From positions 496,001-560,000 of the forward strand of contig NZ_JAGJEI010000001.1 in the NCBI RefSeq assembly GCF_018100985.1: a stretch of DNA of 64,000 bases. Direction: 5' to 3'. How positions within the stretch are numbered: position 1 is the stretch's first letter; each line of letters opens with the position of its first letter. The translations under genes were made by a program, and so were the position numbers. Positions 35,860 through 46,356 of the stretch are shown here, piece by piece. The notes beneath the pieces are model-generated. The model was not told the DNA's origin. It made no database searches and saw only the letters and a list, made by a program, of their open reading frames with translations. Source of the stretch: Pseudoalteromonas sp. MMG007 (lineage in GTDB: Bacteria > Pseudomonadota > Gammaproteobacteria > Enterobacterales > Alteromonadaceae).

Positions 35860-37449
35860 TTAACGCTTAGTTTTTGGCTCTAATTCAGTCAGCAGCCCTT
35901 TTACAAGGCTTACGCTGCCAAACAGCAAAATAAACGTAAAAGGCAGCGCAGCAATAATGGTTATATACTGTAGTGCCTGAATAGACTCAGTACCACCAAT
36001 CCAAAGCATAAGCATTGCAATAACTCCGGCAATATTTGCCCATACTAGCTTTTGCTTTATTGGCACTTCAAGCTTCCCGCCTGATGTAAGGCTGTCAATT
36101 ACTATAGAGCCAGAATCAAGTGTGGTTACAAAGAATATAATTATTAATGCTACAGCTAAAAGTGAAAGCGCGGTACCAAAAGAGTACGCATCAAGCATAT
36201 AAAATAAGCTAAGTGACACATCGGTAATACCTTTATCAGCACCGAGTACGCCAATCTCATTTATAACTTGATCAATAGCCACACCGCCAAACACCGACAT
36301 CCACGCAGTGGTAACTAAAGTGGGGATAAGAAGTACATAGACTAAAAATTCGCGTATGGTACGCCCTTTAGAAATGCGCGCTACAAACATACCAAAACAT
36401 GGCGCATAAGCCACCCACCAAGCCCAATAGAACACAGTCCAACCGTGAAGCCACTGCGTATCTTCTCGACCGGTGCTAGAACTCAGCGGAATAATATTTT
36501 TTACGTAGCCTATTACTGCTGTGTAGGCTGAATCAAGTACAGTAGTAAAGTTTAAAACAAAAACAAGTGCTAAAAACACAATAGCAATGCCCATATTTAT
36601 ATTACTGAGCAATTTAACGCCGCCATCCATACCACGCACAATAGATAAAATAGCTAAGCCCATTATTAGTAAAATAATACCTTGTTGTAATAATAATGAA
36701 TTTTCGAACCCTAAAACATGGCTTATGCCACTAGCCGCTTGCGATCCTCCTAGGCCTAGCGATGTAGCAAGGCCAAAAAGAGTAACCAACACAGCCATAA
36801 CATCTATAACATCACCGAGTTTACCCCATACTCTATCGCCAAAAAGCGGGTAAAACACTGAGCGCATAGAAAGCGGTAAACCTTTGTTATAAACAAAGTA
36901 CGCTAAGCACAGTGCGGTCATGCCATAAATAGCCCATGCATGAAGCCCCCAGTGAAATACCGTTGCTCCTAAGGCCATTTCTCGCCCTTGTTCAGTAAAG
37001 GGCTCAGCATTTAGCGGTGTACCAAACCAGTTAGTGTAAAACGCGGTAGGCTCAGCCACACCCCAAAAAATAAGGCCAATACCCATACCTGCTGCAAACA
37101 GCATAGAGATCCAAGAAAGGGTAGAGTATTCCGTCTTTGCTTTATCGCCTCCTAATCTAATTTTACCAAGTGGTGAAGCTGCTATGCCTATTGCAAATAG
37201 TAGGAGTATGTTAGCGCCCCACATAAATACGTAGTCAAAGTTTGTTAGAGCTGCATTTTTTATTGTGTTAATAGCGTCTTTAGCTTCGCTAGGTGAGAGG
37301 GCAAGTAGAGTAATAATAAATAGTAGAGATAATCCAATAGAAACGGAAAACACATTACTATGGATATCCATGCCCCATTTACTAACGTTATCTTGACCTA
37401 CTTGATAATCGGTTGAGTCGATACTGTATTTTTTTGATTTAAACTTCAT
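35860..37449 (-). CDS. BCCT-family betaine/carnitine/choline transporter
   Basis: A 529-residue inner-membrane transporter with about 12 TM helices. Family signatures: GMGIGLIFWGVAEP and the tryptophan-rich segment around FYWAWWVAYAP with GMFVARISKGRT. It should import a trimethylammonium compound such as glycine betaine or choline by sodium or proton coupling, useful for osmotic balance in seawater. Specificity cannot be read from sequence alone. The short C-terminal tail ends TELEPKTKR, without a long osmosensing extension. Confidence 0.93.
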   Translation of the reverse strand: MKFKSKKYSIDSTDYQVGQDNVSKWGMDIHSNVFSVSIGLSLLFIITLLALSPSEAKDAINTIKNAALTNFDYVFMWGANILLLFAIGIAASPLGKIRLGGDKAKTEYSTLSWISMLFAAGMGIGLIFWGVAEPTAFYTNWFGTPLNAEPFTEQGREMALGATVFHWGLHAWAIYGMTALCLAYFVYNKGLPLSMRSVFYPLFGDRVWGKLGDVIDVMAVLVTLFGLATSLGLGGSQAASGISHVLGFENSLLLQQGIILLIMGLAILSIVRGMDGGVKLLSNINMGIAIVFLALVFVLNFTTVLDSAYTAVIGYVKNIIPLSSSTGREDTQWLHGWTVFYWAWWVAYAPCFGMFVARISKGRTIREFLVYVLLIPTLVTTAWMSVFGGVAIDQVINEIGVLGADKGITDVSLSLFYMLDAYSFGTALSLLAVALIIIFFVTTLDSGSIVIDSLTSGGKLEVPIKQKLVWANIAGVIAMLMLWIGGTESIQALQYITIIAALPFTFILLFGSVSLVKGLLTELEPKTKR

Positions 37450-37873
37450 ATAACGTGGCGTGAACTATTAGCTAAGCCAATAGTAAAGCTCCTCCATATT
37501 TGCAGTGTAAATGATCCGCGAAAGTAAGATACATGATGAAATATGTAATTAGGTGATAAGGCGCGGATCCCCTAAGATTAAAATCGTACCACAAATGCTA
37601 ATAATGTTATTGAATTGTTTATGCTCTTTGGTCTAATAAATTTACAAATTATTTTTGCGCTATTGCGACTATTAGTTATGCATAGCTAAAGAATAGCCCA
37701 TATACCCCGACTAAAATAAGCTGTGCTTTAAGGTATTTAATTTATGAAACAAGTTAAATACACTATATTTGTGTGCTAATTCATCGTTTTGCCTATTTTA
37801 AAAGCAGTTAAACTAAAAAAGTGATTTTTTGCTTTACCTTTTCTCAAAGGTCTCTATAATTCGTCGACATTGC
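37450..37873. other. Intergenic region before tRNA-Trp
   Basis: 424 AT-rich bases. It holds the BCCT promoter on the left and the tRNA promoter on the right. I see no other gene, repeat or terminator. Confidence 0.5.
37833..37860 (+). promoter_or_regulatory. Promoter of tRNA-Trp
   Basis: A perfect TATAAT at 37855-37860, 13 bases before the mature tRNA, with a weak -35 match (TTTACC, 37833-37838) at a 16-base spacer. Confidence 0.6.
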
Positions 37874-37950
37874 AGGGGCGTAGTTCCAATTGGTAGAACA
37901 GCGGTCTCCAAAACCGACGGTTGGGAGTTCGAATCTCTCCGCCCCTGCCA
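37874..37950 (+). tRNA. tRNA-Trp (anticodon CCA)
   Basis: The acceptor stem AGGGGCG pairs with CGCCCCT, with a G discriminator and an encoded CCA end. The anticodon loop is CTCCAAA with CCA at 37908-37910. The T arm has GTTCGAATC. It closely matches E. coli tRNA-Trp, including the D-loop GTTCxAATTGGTAGA, with one extra C. It stands alone; the next gene is the HolD-like one. Confidence 0.97.
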
Positions 37951-38014
37951 TTTCTTCTTTACATCGTTTTTATTACTTCATATATTGTTCAAGTGTTTAA
38001 TTTACTGAGTTGTT

Positions 38015-38314
38015 ATGCATCCACGTTACGCAGCTATTTTTGGTATAGAGAACCTCGAACTAAATCAGCATTATCGTCCAAACAATACTAATTCTACTTC
38101 AGCGCCTATACAAAGTACTGAGCCTTTAACGCTTAATAAGCAGTTATTTACTGATATAAAGCTAAGTGCTCAACCTATGGTTATTAATAGTGTGCTTAAA
38201 GGCAGTGAGATGCAGTTAACTGATGATAAGCTTACATTGCCAACCGAACAGCTCAGTGCTAATGATAAGCGCGCTTTATGGGCTTTAATGAGTAAACACC
38301 TTGATAAACTTTAA
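38015..38314 (+). CDS. holD: DNA polymerase III psi subunit-like protein
   Basis: A 99-residue soluble protein that overlaps rimI by 14 bases. The call rests on the conserved holD-rimI order in gammaproteobacteria and on faint agreement of its parts: an N-terminal helix-like start (YAAIFGIENLELNQHYRP), a low-complexity linker, an LFTDIK strand, and a C-terminal helix KRALWALM followed by HLD. HolD links the clamp loader to the chi subunit and SSB. It is diverged and short relative to E. coli (137), so this is a position-supported guess. Confidence 0.55.
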   Translation: MHPRYAAIFGIENLELNQHYRPNNTNSTSAPIQSTEPLTLNKQLFTDIKLSAQPMVINSVLKGSEMQLTDDKLTLPTEQLSANDKRALWALMSKHLDKL

Positions 38315-38768
38315 TGCCGTAGATGAAAGTGCTATTGAACAATTAATGGTAATTGAAACTGCTTGCCATAGCCACCCTTGGACGCTTAAAACAATGAGTT
38401 CATGTATGGGAGGACGCTACTTTAACTTAGCGGCGTTTGATAAAAGCACATTAGTGGGTTTTTATATTGGTGAAAAGGCGGGGCCTGATTTTACACTTAT
38501 GGATATTTGTGTAACACCAAGTCAGCAAGGTAAGGGCATTGCTAGGCAGTTGCTTAGCCAGTTTATTGAATATGGCGAGCAGCAAAGCGCAGAAAACTTA
38601 TTTTTAGAAGTTAGAGAGTCAAATACTCGCGCAATTGCTTTGTACGAGCGTGCTGGCTTTATAGAAATGTCTGTGCGTAAAAACTATTACCCAAGTGACA
38701 ACCCCGCTAAAAATGGCTTTGAAGATGCTATTTTAATGGGGATGGCGTTAAGTTTAGGCTTTTCGTAA
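38301..38768 (+). CDS. rimI: Ribosomal protein S18 alanine N-acetyltransferase
   Basis: A 155-residue GNAT enzyme. The acetyl-CoA loop is QQGKGIARQLL, preceded by the strand TLMDICVTPS, and followed by LEVRESNTRAIALYERAGF, all matching RimI. It acetylates the N-terminal Ala of S18. The start is a TTG at 38301 inside the preceding gene, as no ATG fits before conserved residues; translational coupling is likely. Confidence 0.9.
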   Translation: MINFNAVDESAIEQLMVIETACHSHPWTLKTMSSCMGGRYFNLAAFDKSTLVGFYIGEKAGPDFTLMDICVTPSQQGKGIARQLLSQFIEYGEQQSAENLFLEVRESNTRAIALYERAGFIEMSVRKNYYPSDNPAKNGFEDAILMGMALSLGFS

Positions 38769-38818
38769 CCTATAAACAAATAACGCTTTCCGTATGTATT
38801 TCAGAAGCTATACCTGTA

Positions 38819-41491
38819 CTAACTTATCTTATCTTTTGTAGCTTGCTCTATAGCGTTTATTAAATCGCTTACTAACTCATTTCTAGGTACTTTGTTGTTA
38901 CTTTTTAGGTTTTCTTCAAGCGCTGCTGCACTGTGGTAAATGTCGTCAAAGTTAAAACAACCTGAGCTACCTTTTATGCTATGCGCTATTGTTCTTAACG
39001 CCTCCCAATCATCAGTGTGTTGTAAAGCTTTAACTTCTTCAAGATGAGCAGGTAAATTAGCTAAGTAATTATCAGCAATTTGCTGAAATTTCTCACTTTT
39101 TAATAAGCTATCCCATTTATTTTGATTATCTTTTTCAAGGTTTAGGTAACTTACTAGTACGTTTTCTAGGGCATCTTTGTCTATAGGTTTAGCTAGTGCT
39201 TTGTCGCAACCAGCCTCTAGGTAAGTGCCTATATCATGGTTCATTACATTAGCTGTAAGGGCAATTATAGGGCCGTCGTACGCTGCATGGCGTAGCATTT
39301 TTGTGGCTTCTAAGCCGCCCATTACCGGCATTTGCATGTCCATAATAATAAGCTGATAGTCGTTAACTAATGCCATTTCTACTGCTTGCGCACCATTATT
39401 AGCTATATCGGGTTCAAGACCCCAAGTTTGCAGTAGTAGTTTGATTAGTAACTGGTTATCTGGGTTATCTTCCGCCACTAATATATTGGCATCAAAACTG
39501 TTTGTAGCAAACGATAAAAACGGGTCTTTTTCTGGCACAAGTTGGCTTTGCTGTGTTAAAAACTCAAGCATTGGTTGATCGTCTGAGAGCTTACATGCCA
39601 CGGTGATTGTAAAGCGGCTACCAACGCCCACCTCGCTTTCAAGCGTTACATCGCCGCCAAGTAGCTGTGCTAAATTTTTAGAAATACATAAGCCTAACCC
39701 AGTGCCACCAAATCGACGAGTAGTCGTAGCATCAGCTTGCTCAAACGGTTTAAATACTCTCTCTATTTGGTGCTCAGACATACCAATGCCGGTGTCATTA
39801 ATTACAAACTCAAGCTTTTGGCTAGCTTCTAAATAGTGCACACAAATAGATACGTTACCTTGCTCAGTAAATTTAACCGCGTTATTAGCAATGTTTATTA
39901 GTATTTGCTTTAAGCGAGTTACATCGCTGTAAATGGTACGTGGCAGTGGCAGATCGTATTTTACGTTTAGCGTTAGTTGTTTTTCTTGTGCTAAAGGCTC
40001 AATTATCGATTCGATGTCGTGCACTAGCTGCACCACATTTAGTGCCGATTGATCAACAGCGAGTTTTTCAGCTTCAATTTTTGATAAATCGAGTATGTTA
40101 TTTATAAGCTCTAATAGATGTTTTGAGTTTCGTAAAATAGTGCTTAAATGTTGTTTGTCGTTAGCTACTTTATCGTTATGTAATAGTTGCTCTGTAAAGC
40201 CCATAATAGCAGTAAGCGGAGTGCGTATTTCATGGCTCATATTTGCTAAAAAGCGACTTTTAAGCTGGTTTGCTTGCTCGGCTTGCCCAATAGCAAGCTC
40301 TAATTGACTATTCATTGCCTCAAGCGCTTTAGTACGGCTTTCTACCTTGTCTTCAAGATGATGTTTATATTCTTCAAGCTGCTGCTGGTAATGCCTAATT
40401 TGATTAACCATGTGGTTAAAGTCGTTAAACAATACGCCTACTTCATCGTTGGTATGAGCAGGTAAATGCACTGATAAATCACCGTCACCTACGCGATGGC
40501 TGGCAGCACCTAATAGCTCAATAGGGTTAAGTAATAAATTACGTACTACTACAAAAATTAAAATAGGTAGGGTAATCACCGATATAATAACGATTAAGCC
40601 GGTAATAAGGCTTATGGCTTTACCCGATTGGTAAAGTACGCCTTTAGGAATAGTAGAAACATAATAATAACCACCGGGCATTTGCACGGCAAAAATCATT
40701 CGCTCAATTTTATCAATGCTTGAAAGCTCAATAGTCGAAAGCATACCTATATCTGCCAAACTATGTACCTGTTCAAGCTCGTACTCACTAATATATTGGC
40801 CGCGCATGTTGTAGTCAGAGCTAAATAAAATCTTACCGTCTTTGGTAAGCATTAAATTAAGGGTGTTGTTATATGGGGCTTCTAAAATACTGGTATTAAG
40901 TATTGAAGGCTCTACATGTATAACAATAAAACCAAGTTGTTGTGGGCGTTTTAAATAGTAATCAACACTATAAATTCGCTGTATAAAGTACAAACTTGTG
41001 GTGCCATCGTCCTTTTGAATCATAAACTGCTGTTTACTTAAATTACTTTGCAGCACTTTATTAAAAAAAGGGTAACTTTTAGGCGCAGTGGTTAGGTTAT
41101 TAGAGTAATACGCATCACTTCTGCCACTGGCAGAGACCAAATTAATACTAATAATGTCAGGATAGGCTTCGCTGTAGCTGGCAAATACATCCATTAAAGC
41201 GCCAAGTCTGCGGGTATGATCGCCATTAGCTCTAATATCATTTGTTAAAAAATCACTAAGTACTGGCGAGGTAGAAAGTAGCTTTGCTGTCGAGTGAAAA
41301 GAGTCAATGTAGTTAAATATTTTTTGCTGTTGCTGTTCAACAAAACGGCTCATTATTAAATCAGCTTGTTTTTGTGTTGAATTAGTTACATTGGTGAGCG
41401 TAAAGCCACCTAAAAAGAGCAAAGGTAAAATAACCAAGGGGGTTATATACCATAATAATCTAATACTTAACTTACTGGTTTTCATGACCAA
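38819..41491 (-). CDS. Hybrid sensor histidine kinase (REC, HPt)
   Basis: An 890-residue multi-domain kinase: TM1 near the start, a large periplasmic sensor region of Cache-like type (about 35-290), TM2, HAMP, a coiled coil (EYKHHLEDKVESRTKALE), HisKA (NMSHEIRTPL), HATPase (FGGTGLGL), a receiver (IMDMQMPVMGG) and a C-terminal HPt domain (AHSIKGSSG). All phosphorelay stages are in one chain. The start is a TTG with GGAGGA 8 bases before it; the ATG two codons in would be 14 bases away. No dedicated output regulator lies nearby, so the phosphate acceptor is elsewhere. Confidence 0.9.
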   Translation of the reverse strand: MVMKTSKLSIRLLWYITPLVILPLLFLGGFTLTNVTNSTQKQADLIMSRFVEQQQQKIFNYIDSFHSTAKLLSTSPVLSDFLTNDIRANGDHTRRLGALMDVFASYSEAYPDIISINLVSASGRSDAYYSNNLTTAPKSYPFFNKVLQSNLSKQQFMIQKDDGTTSLYFIQRIYSVDYYLKRPQQLGFIVIHVEPSILNTSILEAPYNNTLNLMLTKDGKILFSSDYNMRGQYISEYELEQVHSLADIGMLSTIELSSIDKIERMIFAVQMPGGYYYVSTIPKGVLYQSGKAISLITGLIVIISVITLPILIFVVVRNLLLNPIELLGAASHRVGDGDLSVHLPAHTNDEVGVLFNDFNHMVNQIRHYQQQLEEYKHHLEDKVESRTKALEAMNSQLELAIGQAEQANQLKSRFLANMSHEIRTPLTAIMGFTEQLLHNDKVANDKQHLSTILRNSKHLLELINNILDLSKIEAEKLAVDQSALNVVQLVHDIESIIEPLAQEKQLTLNVKYDLPLPRTIYSDVTRLKQILINIANNAVKFTEQGNVSICVHYLEASQKLEFVINDTGIGMSEHQIERVFKPFEQADATTTRRFGGTGLGLCISKNLAQLLGGDVTLESEVGVGSRFTITVACKLSDDQPMLEFLTQQSQLVPEKDPFLSFATNSFDANILVAEDNPDNQLLIKLLLQTWGLEPDIANNGAQAVEMALVNDYQLIIMDMQMPVMGGLEATKMLRHAAYDGPIIALTANVMNHDIGTYLEAGCDKALAKPIDKDALENVLVSYLNLEKDNQNKWDSLLKSEKFQQIADNYLANLPAHLEEVKALQHTDDWEALRTIAHSIKGSSGCFNFDDIYHSAAALEENLKSNNKVPRNELVSDLINAIEQATKDKIS

Positions 41492-41979
41492 ACTACTTAT
41501 CCTCCGTGCAATCTATCAATAATATGCGTTACGACTTTATTACACAAGCTTATAGCGGTCTCGATGGCTGAAATATAACCAGTTATAAAAGTTAATCACT
41601 TAGTATAAGGGATGTTTTATTTTTTGTAACACACTGAAAGTAAGTTGTTAATTTAAAAATAAAAGTAAATTTTTGCCTAACTATTAATTCATAGATGTTT
41701 AAATTATTAGCTTTCAATCATTTTTAATCGTTCTTAAGTTAAGTGAGTCATTTCGATTTATTACAAAGCCAAGATATTTTTATGTTAGATAGCACACTTT
41801 TATACCGACTCCTGTTACAATTGCCACTATTAAAAAATTAGCTATATGGCGTTAATTGTTGTCAATTTATTCATACTAAATTGCTCAAAGCCCAGTTAAT
41901 AACGATCAACTTAACGGGTTGCCCTGCATACACTTAGCGTTATGCATGTAACTTGGTATCAAACTAAAAGAACTTATTA
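41492..41979. other. Divergent intergenic region before prfC
   Basis: 488 AT-rich bases between the hybrid kinase and prfC. Both promoters should lie here. I found no convincing RNA gene, repeat or terminator. Confidence 0.5.
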
Positions 41980-43569
41980 ATGGCAGACCAGAATATTATC
42001 AACGAAATTAGCAAGCGAAGGACTTTTGCAATCATATCGCATCCGGATGCTGGTAAAACTACCATCACCGAAAAAGTACTTTTGTTCGGACAAGCGATTC
42101 AAAAAGCCGGAACTGTAAAAGGCCGTGGCTCTAATCAGCATGCAAAGTCTGACTGGATGGAAATGGAAAAAGAGCGTGGTATATCGGTTACTACCTCAGT
42201 AATGCAGTTTCCATATAATAATGCGCTGGTTAATTTACTTGATACCCCTGGACACGAAGACTTCTCAGAAGATACTTATCGTACTCTTACCGCAGTAGAT
42301 TCGTGCTTAATGGTTATTGATGCCGCAAAAGGTGTAGAAGAACGTACTCGTAAACTTATGGAAGTTACACGCTTACGTACTACCCCTATCGTTACCTTTA
42401 TGAATAAGTGTGACCGTGATATTCGTGACCCAATGGAACTACTCGATGAAGTAGAAACAGAGCTAAACATTGCCTGTGCACCTATTACTTGGCCAATTGG
42501 TTGTGGTAAAGAGTTTAAAGGTGTTTACCATATTCATAACGACGAAGCAGTTTTGTACAAAACAGGCCAAGGTCATACTATTCAAGAAGTACGTACAGTA
42601 AAAGGCCTTGATAACCCAGAGCTTGATACTGCCATAGGTGAAGAACTTGCTGAGCAACTGCGTGAAGAACTTGAGCTTGTAATTGGTGCTTCAAACGAAT
42701 TTGACCTTGAATTATTTTTAGCAGGTGAACTTTCGCCAGTGTACTTTGGTACAGCTCTTGGTAACTTTGGTGTTGATCATGTACTTGATGGTTTAACACA
42801 GTGGGCCCCAACGCCGTTGCCACGTGAAACAGAAGACCGCCAAGTAGTTGCAACAGAAGAGAACTTTACTGGTTTTGTATTTAAAATACAGGCCAACATG
42901 GACCCTAAACACCGTGACCGTATTGCCTTTATGCGTATTGTGTCGGGTAAATACAGCCAAGGCATGAAAATGAACCATGTACGCCTTGGTAAACAAGTCA
43001 GTATTTCTGATGCGGTAACGTTTATGGCGGGCGATCGTGAGCGTGCAGCAGATGCATTTGCAGGCGATATTATAGGCCTACATAACCACGGTACAATCCA
43101 AATTGGTGATACCTTTACGCAAGGCGAAAAGCTTAAGTTTAGCGGTATTCCTAACTTTGCGCCTGAGCTGTTTCGTCGTATTCGTTTGCGTGATCCGCTT
43201 AAACAAAAGCAGCTATTAAAAGGCCTAGTACAACTTTCTGAAGAAGGTGCAGTACAGGTATTTAGACCGCTTATTAATAACGATTTAATTGTAGGCGCGG
43301 TAGGTGTACTACAGTTTGACGTAGTTGTAGCGCGCTTAAAAGCTGAGTACAACGTAGATGCAATTTACGAAGGTGTAAACGTCAATACAGCGCGCTGGGT
43401 AAGCTCAACTGACGTTAAAAAGTTTGAAGAGTTTAAGCGTAAGTGCGAAAGCAACTTAGCACTTGATGGTGGCGATAACCTAACTTACATAGCACCGAGC
43501 CGTGTAAACCTTAATTTATCGGTAGAGCGTTATCCAGAAGTAACCTTTAACCATACTCGCGAAAACTAG
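41980..43569 (+). CDS. prfC: Peptide chain release factor 3
   Basis: A 529-residue translational GTPase that removes RF1/RF2 after peptide release. G motifs: [24 protein letters not shown]; the RGIS switch I is present ([14 protein letters not shown]). Length equals E. coli RF3. No strong Shine-Dalgarno. A stem-loop without T-run (43594-43613) separates it from argS. Confidence 0.97.
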   Translation: MADQNIINEISKRRTFAIISHPDAGKTTITEKVLLFGQAIQKAGTVKGRGSNQHAKSDWMEMEKERGISVTTSVMQFPYNNALVNLLDTPGHEDFSEDTYRTLTAVDSCLMVIDAAKGVEERTRKLMEVTRLRTTPIVTFMNKCDRDIRDPMELLDEVETELNIACAPITWPIGCGKEFKGVYHIHNDEAVLYKTGQGHTIQEVRTVKGLDNPELDTAIGEELAEQLREELELVIGASNEFDLELFLAGELSPVYFGTALGNFGVDHVLDGLTQWAPTPLPRETEDRQVVATEENFTGFVFKIQANMDPKHRDRIAFMRIVSGKYSQGMKMNHVRLGKQVSISDAVTFMAGDRERAADAFAGDIIGLHNHGTIQIGDTFTQGEKLKFSGIPNFAPELFRRIRLRDPLKQKQLLKGLVQLSEEGAVQVFRPLINNDLIVGAVGVLQFDVVVARLKAEYNVDAIYEGVNVNTARWVSSTDVKKFEEFKRKCESNLALDGGDNLTYIAPSRVNLNLSVERYPEVTFNHTREN

Positions 43570-43631
43570 AATCGACTGACTACAGTTAACTGAAAGCCTG
43601 CTAAGGCGGGCTTACAAAGGTAAATAATATA

Positions 43632-45374
43632 ATGAACATTCGTACTATTTTAGTAGAAAAAGCCATTGCCGCCATGACCGCAGCTGGCCTACCTGAAGAT
43701 ACAAACCCAGCGGTTACACAAAGTACACGCCCACAGTTTGGTGATTACCAAATTAATGGTGCAATGGGCGCCGCTAAAAAAATGAAAAGTAACCCACGTG
43801 AGCTTGCGCAAAAAATTATTGATCAGTTAGATGTAAGCGACATTGCTGAAAAAACTGAAATTGCTGGCCCTGGTTTTATTAATATTCATTTAAAGCCTGA
43901 GTTTTTAGCCAAAAGCGTAGAAGCGGCTAACAGCGATGCAAAGCTTGCCGTAAACGAGCACACTAAGCCACAAACTGTCGTGGTAGATTACTCTTCACCT
44001 AACCTTGCAAAAGAAATGCACGTAGGTCATTTACGCTCAACCATTATTGGTGATGCCATTGTACGCGCCCTTGAATTTAGAGGCGATAAAGTCATTCGTC
44101 AAAACCACATGGGCGATTGGGGCACACAATTTGGTATGCTGATTGCGCATTTAGAAGATCAAATTAGCCAAGGCGTAGATTTAGAGTCGGTAGCGCTTGC
44201 TGATTTAGAAACGTTTTACCGCGACGCTAAAAAACGTTTTGATGATGAGGAAGGTTTTGCAGATAAAGCCCGTGATTACGTTGTTAAACTACAAGGTGGC
44301 GATGCGCACTGTGAAAAACTATGGAAGCTATTTATAGCAACCTCAGTTAAGCACTCTGAAGAAGTTTACAAACGTCTAAATGTAACGCTTACTCAAGCTG
44401 ATATTATGGCTGAAAGTGCTTACAACAGTGAGCTTAACGATATTATTAGCCTATTAAAAGATAAAGACATTGCTGTAGAGTCGCAAGGTGCACAAGTGGT
44501 GTTTTTAGATGAGCTTGCAAATAAAGATGGCGAGCCATCGGCGTTTATCGTGCAAAAATCAGGTGGAGGCTTTTTATATGCAACCACTGATTTAGCCGCG
44601 TGTGATTACCGCTCAAATAAATTGGGTGCTGAACGTATTTTAATATTTGTAGATGCACGCCAAAGCCTTCACTTTAATCAAGTAGAGCTTACAGCACGAA
44701 AAGCTGGCCTTTTACGCGATGAAACAAGCTACGAGTTTTGCCCGTTTGGCACCATGATGGGCGCCGATGGTAAACCATTTAAAACCCGTACCGGTGGCAC
44801 TGTAAAACTGGCTGATTTACTTGAAGAATCAATTAGCCGTGCAGCAACAAAACTAGCAGAGCGTGAATCTGACTTATCGGATCATGATCGTAGTGAAATA
44901 GCCCGCAAAGTAGGTATTGGCGCCGTTAAATACGCTGATCTTTCTAAGCACCGTACCAGTGATTACATATTCAACTGGGACAGCATGCTAAGTTTTGAAG
45001 GCGCAACAGCACCTTACTTACAATATGCTTATACGCGTGTGCGTAGTATTTTTCGTAAATCAGGTGTCGATGCTGCTACACTAAGTGCTAATGTAGCCAT
45101 AGCTGAGCCGCAAGAAAAAGCACTAGCACTTAAATTGCTGCAGCTTGAAGAAGTACTTGATTTAATGATCAACGAGGCTACTCCGCACGTATTATGTGGG
45201 TACTTGTACGAACTAGCTAGCTTATATATGACATTCTATGAAGCCTGCCCAGTACTTAAAGAAGGCGTAGAGCCAAGCGTACGTGACAGCCGTTTAGTGC
45301 TGTGTAATTTAGTGGCAGATACGCTAAAAACAGGATTGGATCTGTTAGGCATTGAAGTCATGGAGCAAATGTAA
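43632..45374 (+). CDS. argS: Arginyl-tRNA synthetase
   Basis: A 580-residue class I synthetase. An N-terminal additional domain is followed by the catalytic core with HVGH ([14 protein letters not shown]) and the anticodon-binding DALR-type C-terminus. The KMSKS position is replaced by a [10 protein letters not shown] segment as is normal in ArgRS of this type. It follows prfC by 62 bases, same strand. Confidence 0.96.
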   Translation: MNIRTILVEKAIAAMTAAGLPEDTNPAVTQSTRPQFGDYQINGAMGAAKKMKSNPRELAQKIIDQLDVSDIAEKTEIAGPGFINIHLKPEFLAKSVEAANSDAKLAVNEHTKPQTVVVDYSSPNLAKEMHVGHLRSTIIGDAIVRALEFRGDKVIRQNHMGDWGTQFGMLIAHLEDQISQGVDLESVALADLETFYRDAKKRFDDEEGFADKARDYVVKLQGGDAHCEKLWKLFIATSVKHSEEVYKRLNVTLTQADIMAESAYNSELNDIISLLKDKDIAVESQGAQVVFLDELANKDGEPSAFIVQKSGGGFLYATTDLAACDYRSNKLGAERILIFVDARQSLHFNQVELTARKAGLLRDETSYEFCPFGTMMGADGKPFKTRTGGTVKLADLLEESISRAATKLAERESDLSDHDRSEIARKVGIGAVKYADLSKHRTSDYIFNWDSMLSFEGATAPYLQYAYTRVRSIFRKSGVDAATLSANVAIAEPQEKALALKLLQLEEVLDLMINEATPHVLCGYLYELASLYMTFYEACPVLKEGVEPSVRDSRLVLCNLVADTLKTGLDLLGIEVMEQM

Positions 45375-45379
45375 TCACC

Positions 45380-45502
45380 TTCTGCTTCGTGTAGTTCGCT
45401 TTAGCTGCGTTGGTAAAACTATTTAGCCTAAGTCACATACAAACCGTATGCTCCTTGGCATAAATAGCTTTAGCGCCTTGCTAGCACTCCTACACTTGCA
45501 GA
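45380..45502. repeat. Long palindromic repeat, about 123 bp
   Basis: The outer arms (TCTGCTTCGTGTAG on the left, the complement TCTGCAAGTGTAGG on the right) continue inwards with imperfect pairing through GCTGCGTTGG/GCAAGGCGC and TATTTAGCC/ATTTATGCC. The core reads AAGTCACATACAAACCG. This is the form of extragenic palindromes scattered in marine gammaproteobacteria. Copy number cannot be judged here. Confidence 0.55.
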
Positions 45503-45563
45503 TGATTTTAGGCTTTACTTGACGAACTTTTGTAAGTTAATCAATTTTGTAGCTGATAGCACC

Positions 45564-45594
45564 GTAGGTTGGGTTGAGTGAAACGAAACCCAAC
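45564..45594. repeat. Short REP-like palindrome
   Basis: GTTGGGTT, a spacer GAGTGAAACG, then AACCCAAC. The wording resembles short extragenic palindromes found in many bacteria. A single copy in this window. Confidence 0.5.
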
Positions 45595-45704
45595 ATTAAC
45601 CAAGCACTAACCCAAAATATAAAATTGTTCTTATTACTGATTACTATTGATTGCCTGACTTTACTTACCTACATACGCTTTAATAAACAGAGAAGGATTT
45701 GTTT

Positions 45705-46343
45705 ATGAAACTCGAAGATATCCGCCGTGAATACTTGCAAGACGCGTTAAGCGAAGACACTTTGCAAGATGACCCATTTAAACAATTTGAAACATGGCTT
45801 GAGCATGCTGTGGGCAGTAATGTGCCTGATCCAACGGCCATGGTTGTGGCAACGGTTGATGAAACAGGGCAGCCTTCGCAGCGTATTGTATTGTTAAAAC
45901 ACCTTGATGATAATGGGTTTGTATTTTTTACTAATACGGGCTCTCGTAAAGCACAAGAGCTAAAAGGTAATAATAAAATATCGCTGCATTTTCCATGGCA
46001 CCATATGGAGCGCCAAGTAATTGTATACGGCGAGGCTAAACCATTACCTACATCAGCGGTAGCAAAATACTTTTTATCACGCCCTAAAGAAAGCCAATTG
46101 GCTGCCTGGGCTTCAGCGCAAAGTAGGCCCGTGTCGTCTCGAAAAGTCCTTATGGAAACCTTTGCTAATATGAAGAGTAAGTTTGCCAAAGGTGAAATCC
46201 CCCTTCCTGATTTTTGGGGCGGTTACTGCGTAGTCCCGACTAAAATAGAGTTTTGGCAAGGCGGCGCACATCGTTTACACGACCGTTTTATGTACCAACG
46301 CCAGGATGATAATAGCTGGCAAGTTACACGTTTAAACCCTTGA
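45705..46343 (+). CDS. pdxH: Pyridoxamine 5'-phosphate oxidase
   Basis: A 212-residue FMN enzyme making pyridoxal phosphate from PNP or PMP. Features: an N-terminal RREY segment, the FMN-binding stretch ([37 protein letters not shown]), and the C-terminal [13 protein letters not shown]...RLNP. The ATG at 45705 has AAGGA 7 bases upstream; the in-frame TTG at 45699 is too close to it. Confidence 0.96.
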   Translation: MKLEDIRREYLQDALSEDTLQDDPFKQFETWLEHAVGSNVPDPTAMVVATVDETGQPSQRIVLLKHLDDNGFVFFTNTGSRKAQELKGNNKISLHFPWHHMERQVIVYGEAKPLPTSAVAKYFLSRPKESQLAAWASAQSRPVSSRKVLMETFANMKSKFAKGEIPLPDFWGGYCVVPTKIEFWQGGAHRLHDRFMYQRQDDNSWQVTRLNP

Positions 46344-46356
46344 CTGGTTTACGCTT

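Larger units (their letters stand above)
45375..45704. other. Intergenic region with palindromic repeats before pdxH
   Basis: 330 bases between argS and pdxH, largely made of two repeat structures: the long inverted repeat at 45380-45502 and the short palindrome at 45564-45594. No gene seen. The last 20 bases hold the pdxH ribosome-binding site. Confidence 0.6.

Noticed and set aside
42777..43352. 191-codon minus-strand frame inside prfC
   Set aside because: Lies antisense to a well-conserved gene with no independent ribosome-binding site or family match; a shadow frame.
43594..43613. Stem-loop between prfC and argS (AAGCCTGC/GCGGGCTT)
   Set aside because: No T-run follows, so it does not look like a terminator; reported only here.
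45680..46189. 169-codon minus-strand frame opposite pdxH
   Set aside because: Antisense to a conserved gene; no ribosome-binding site.
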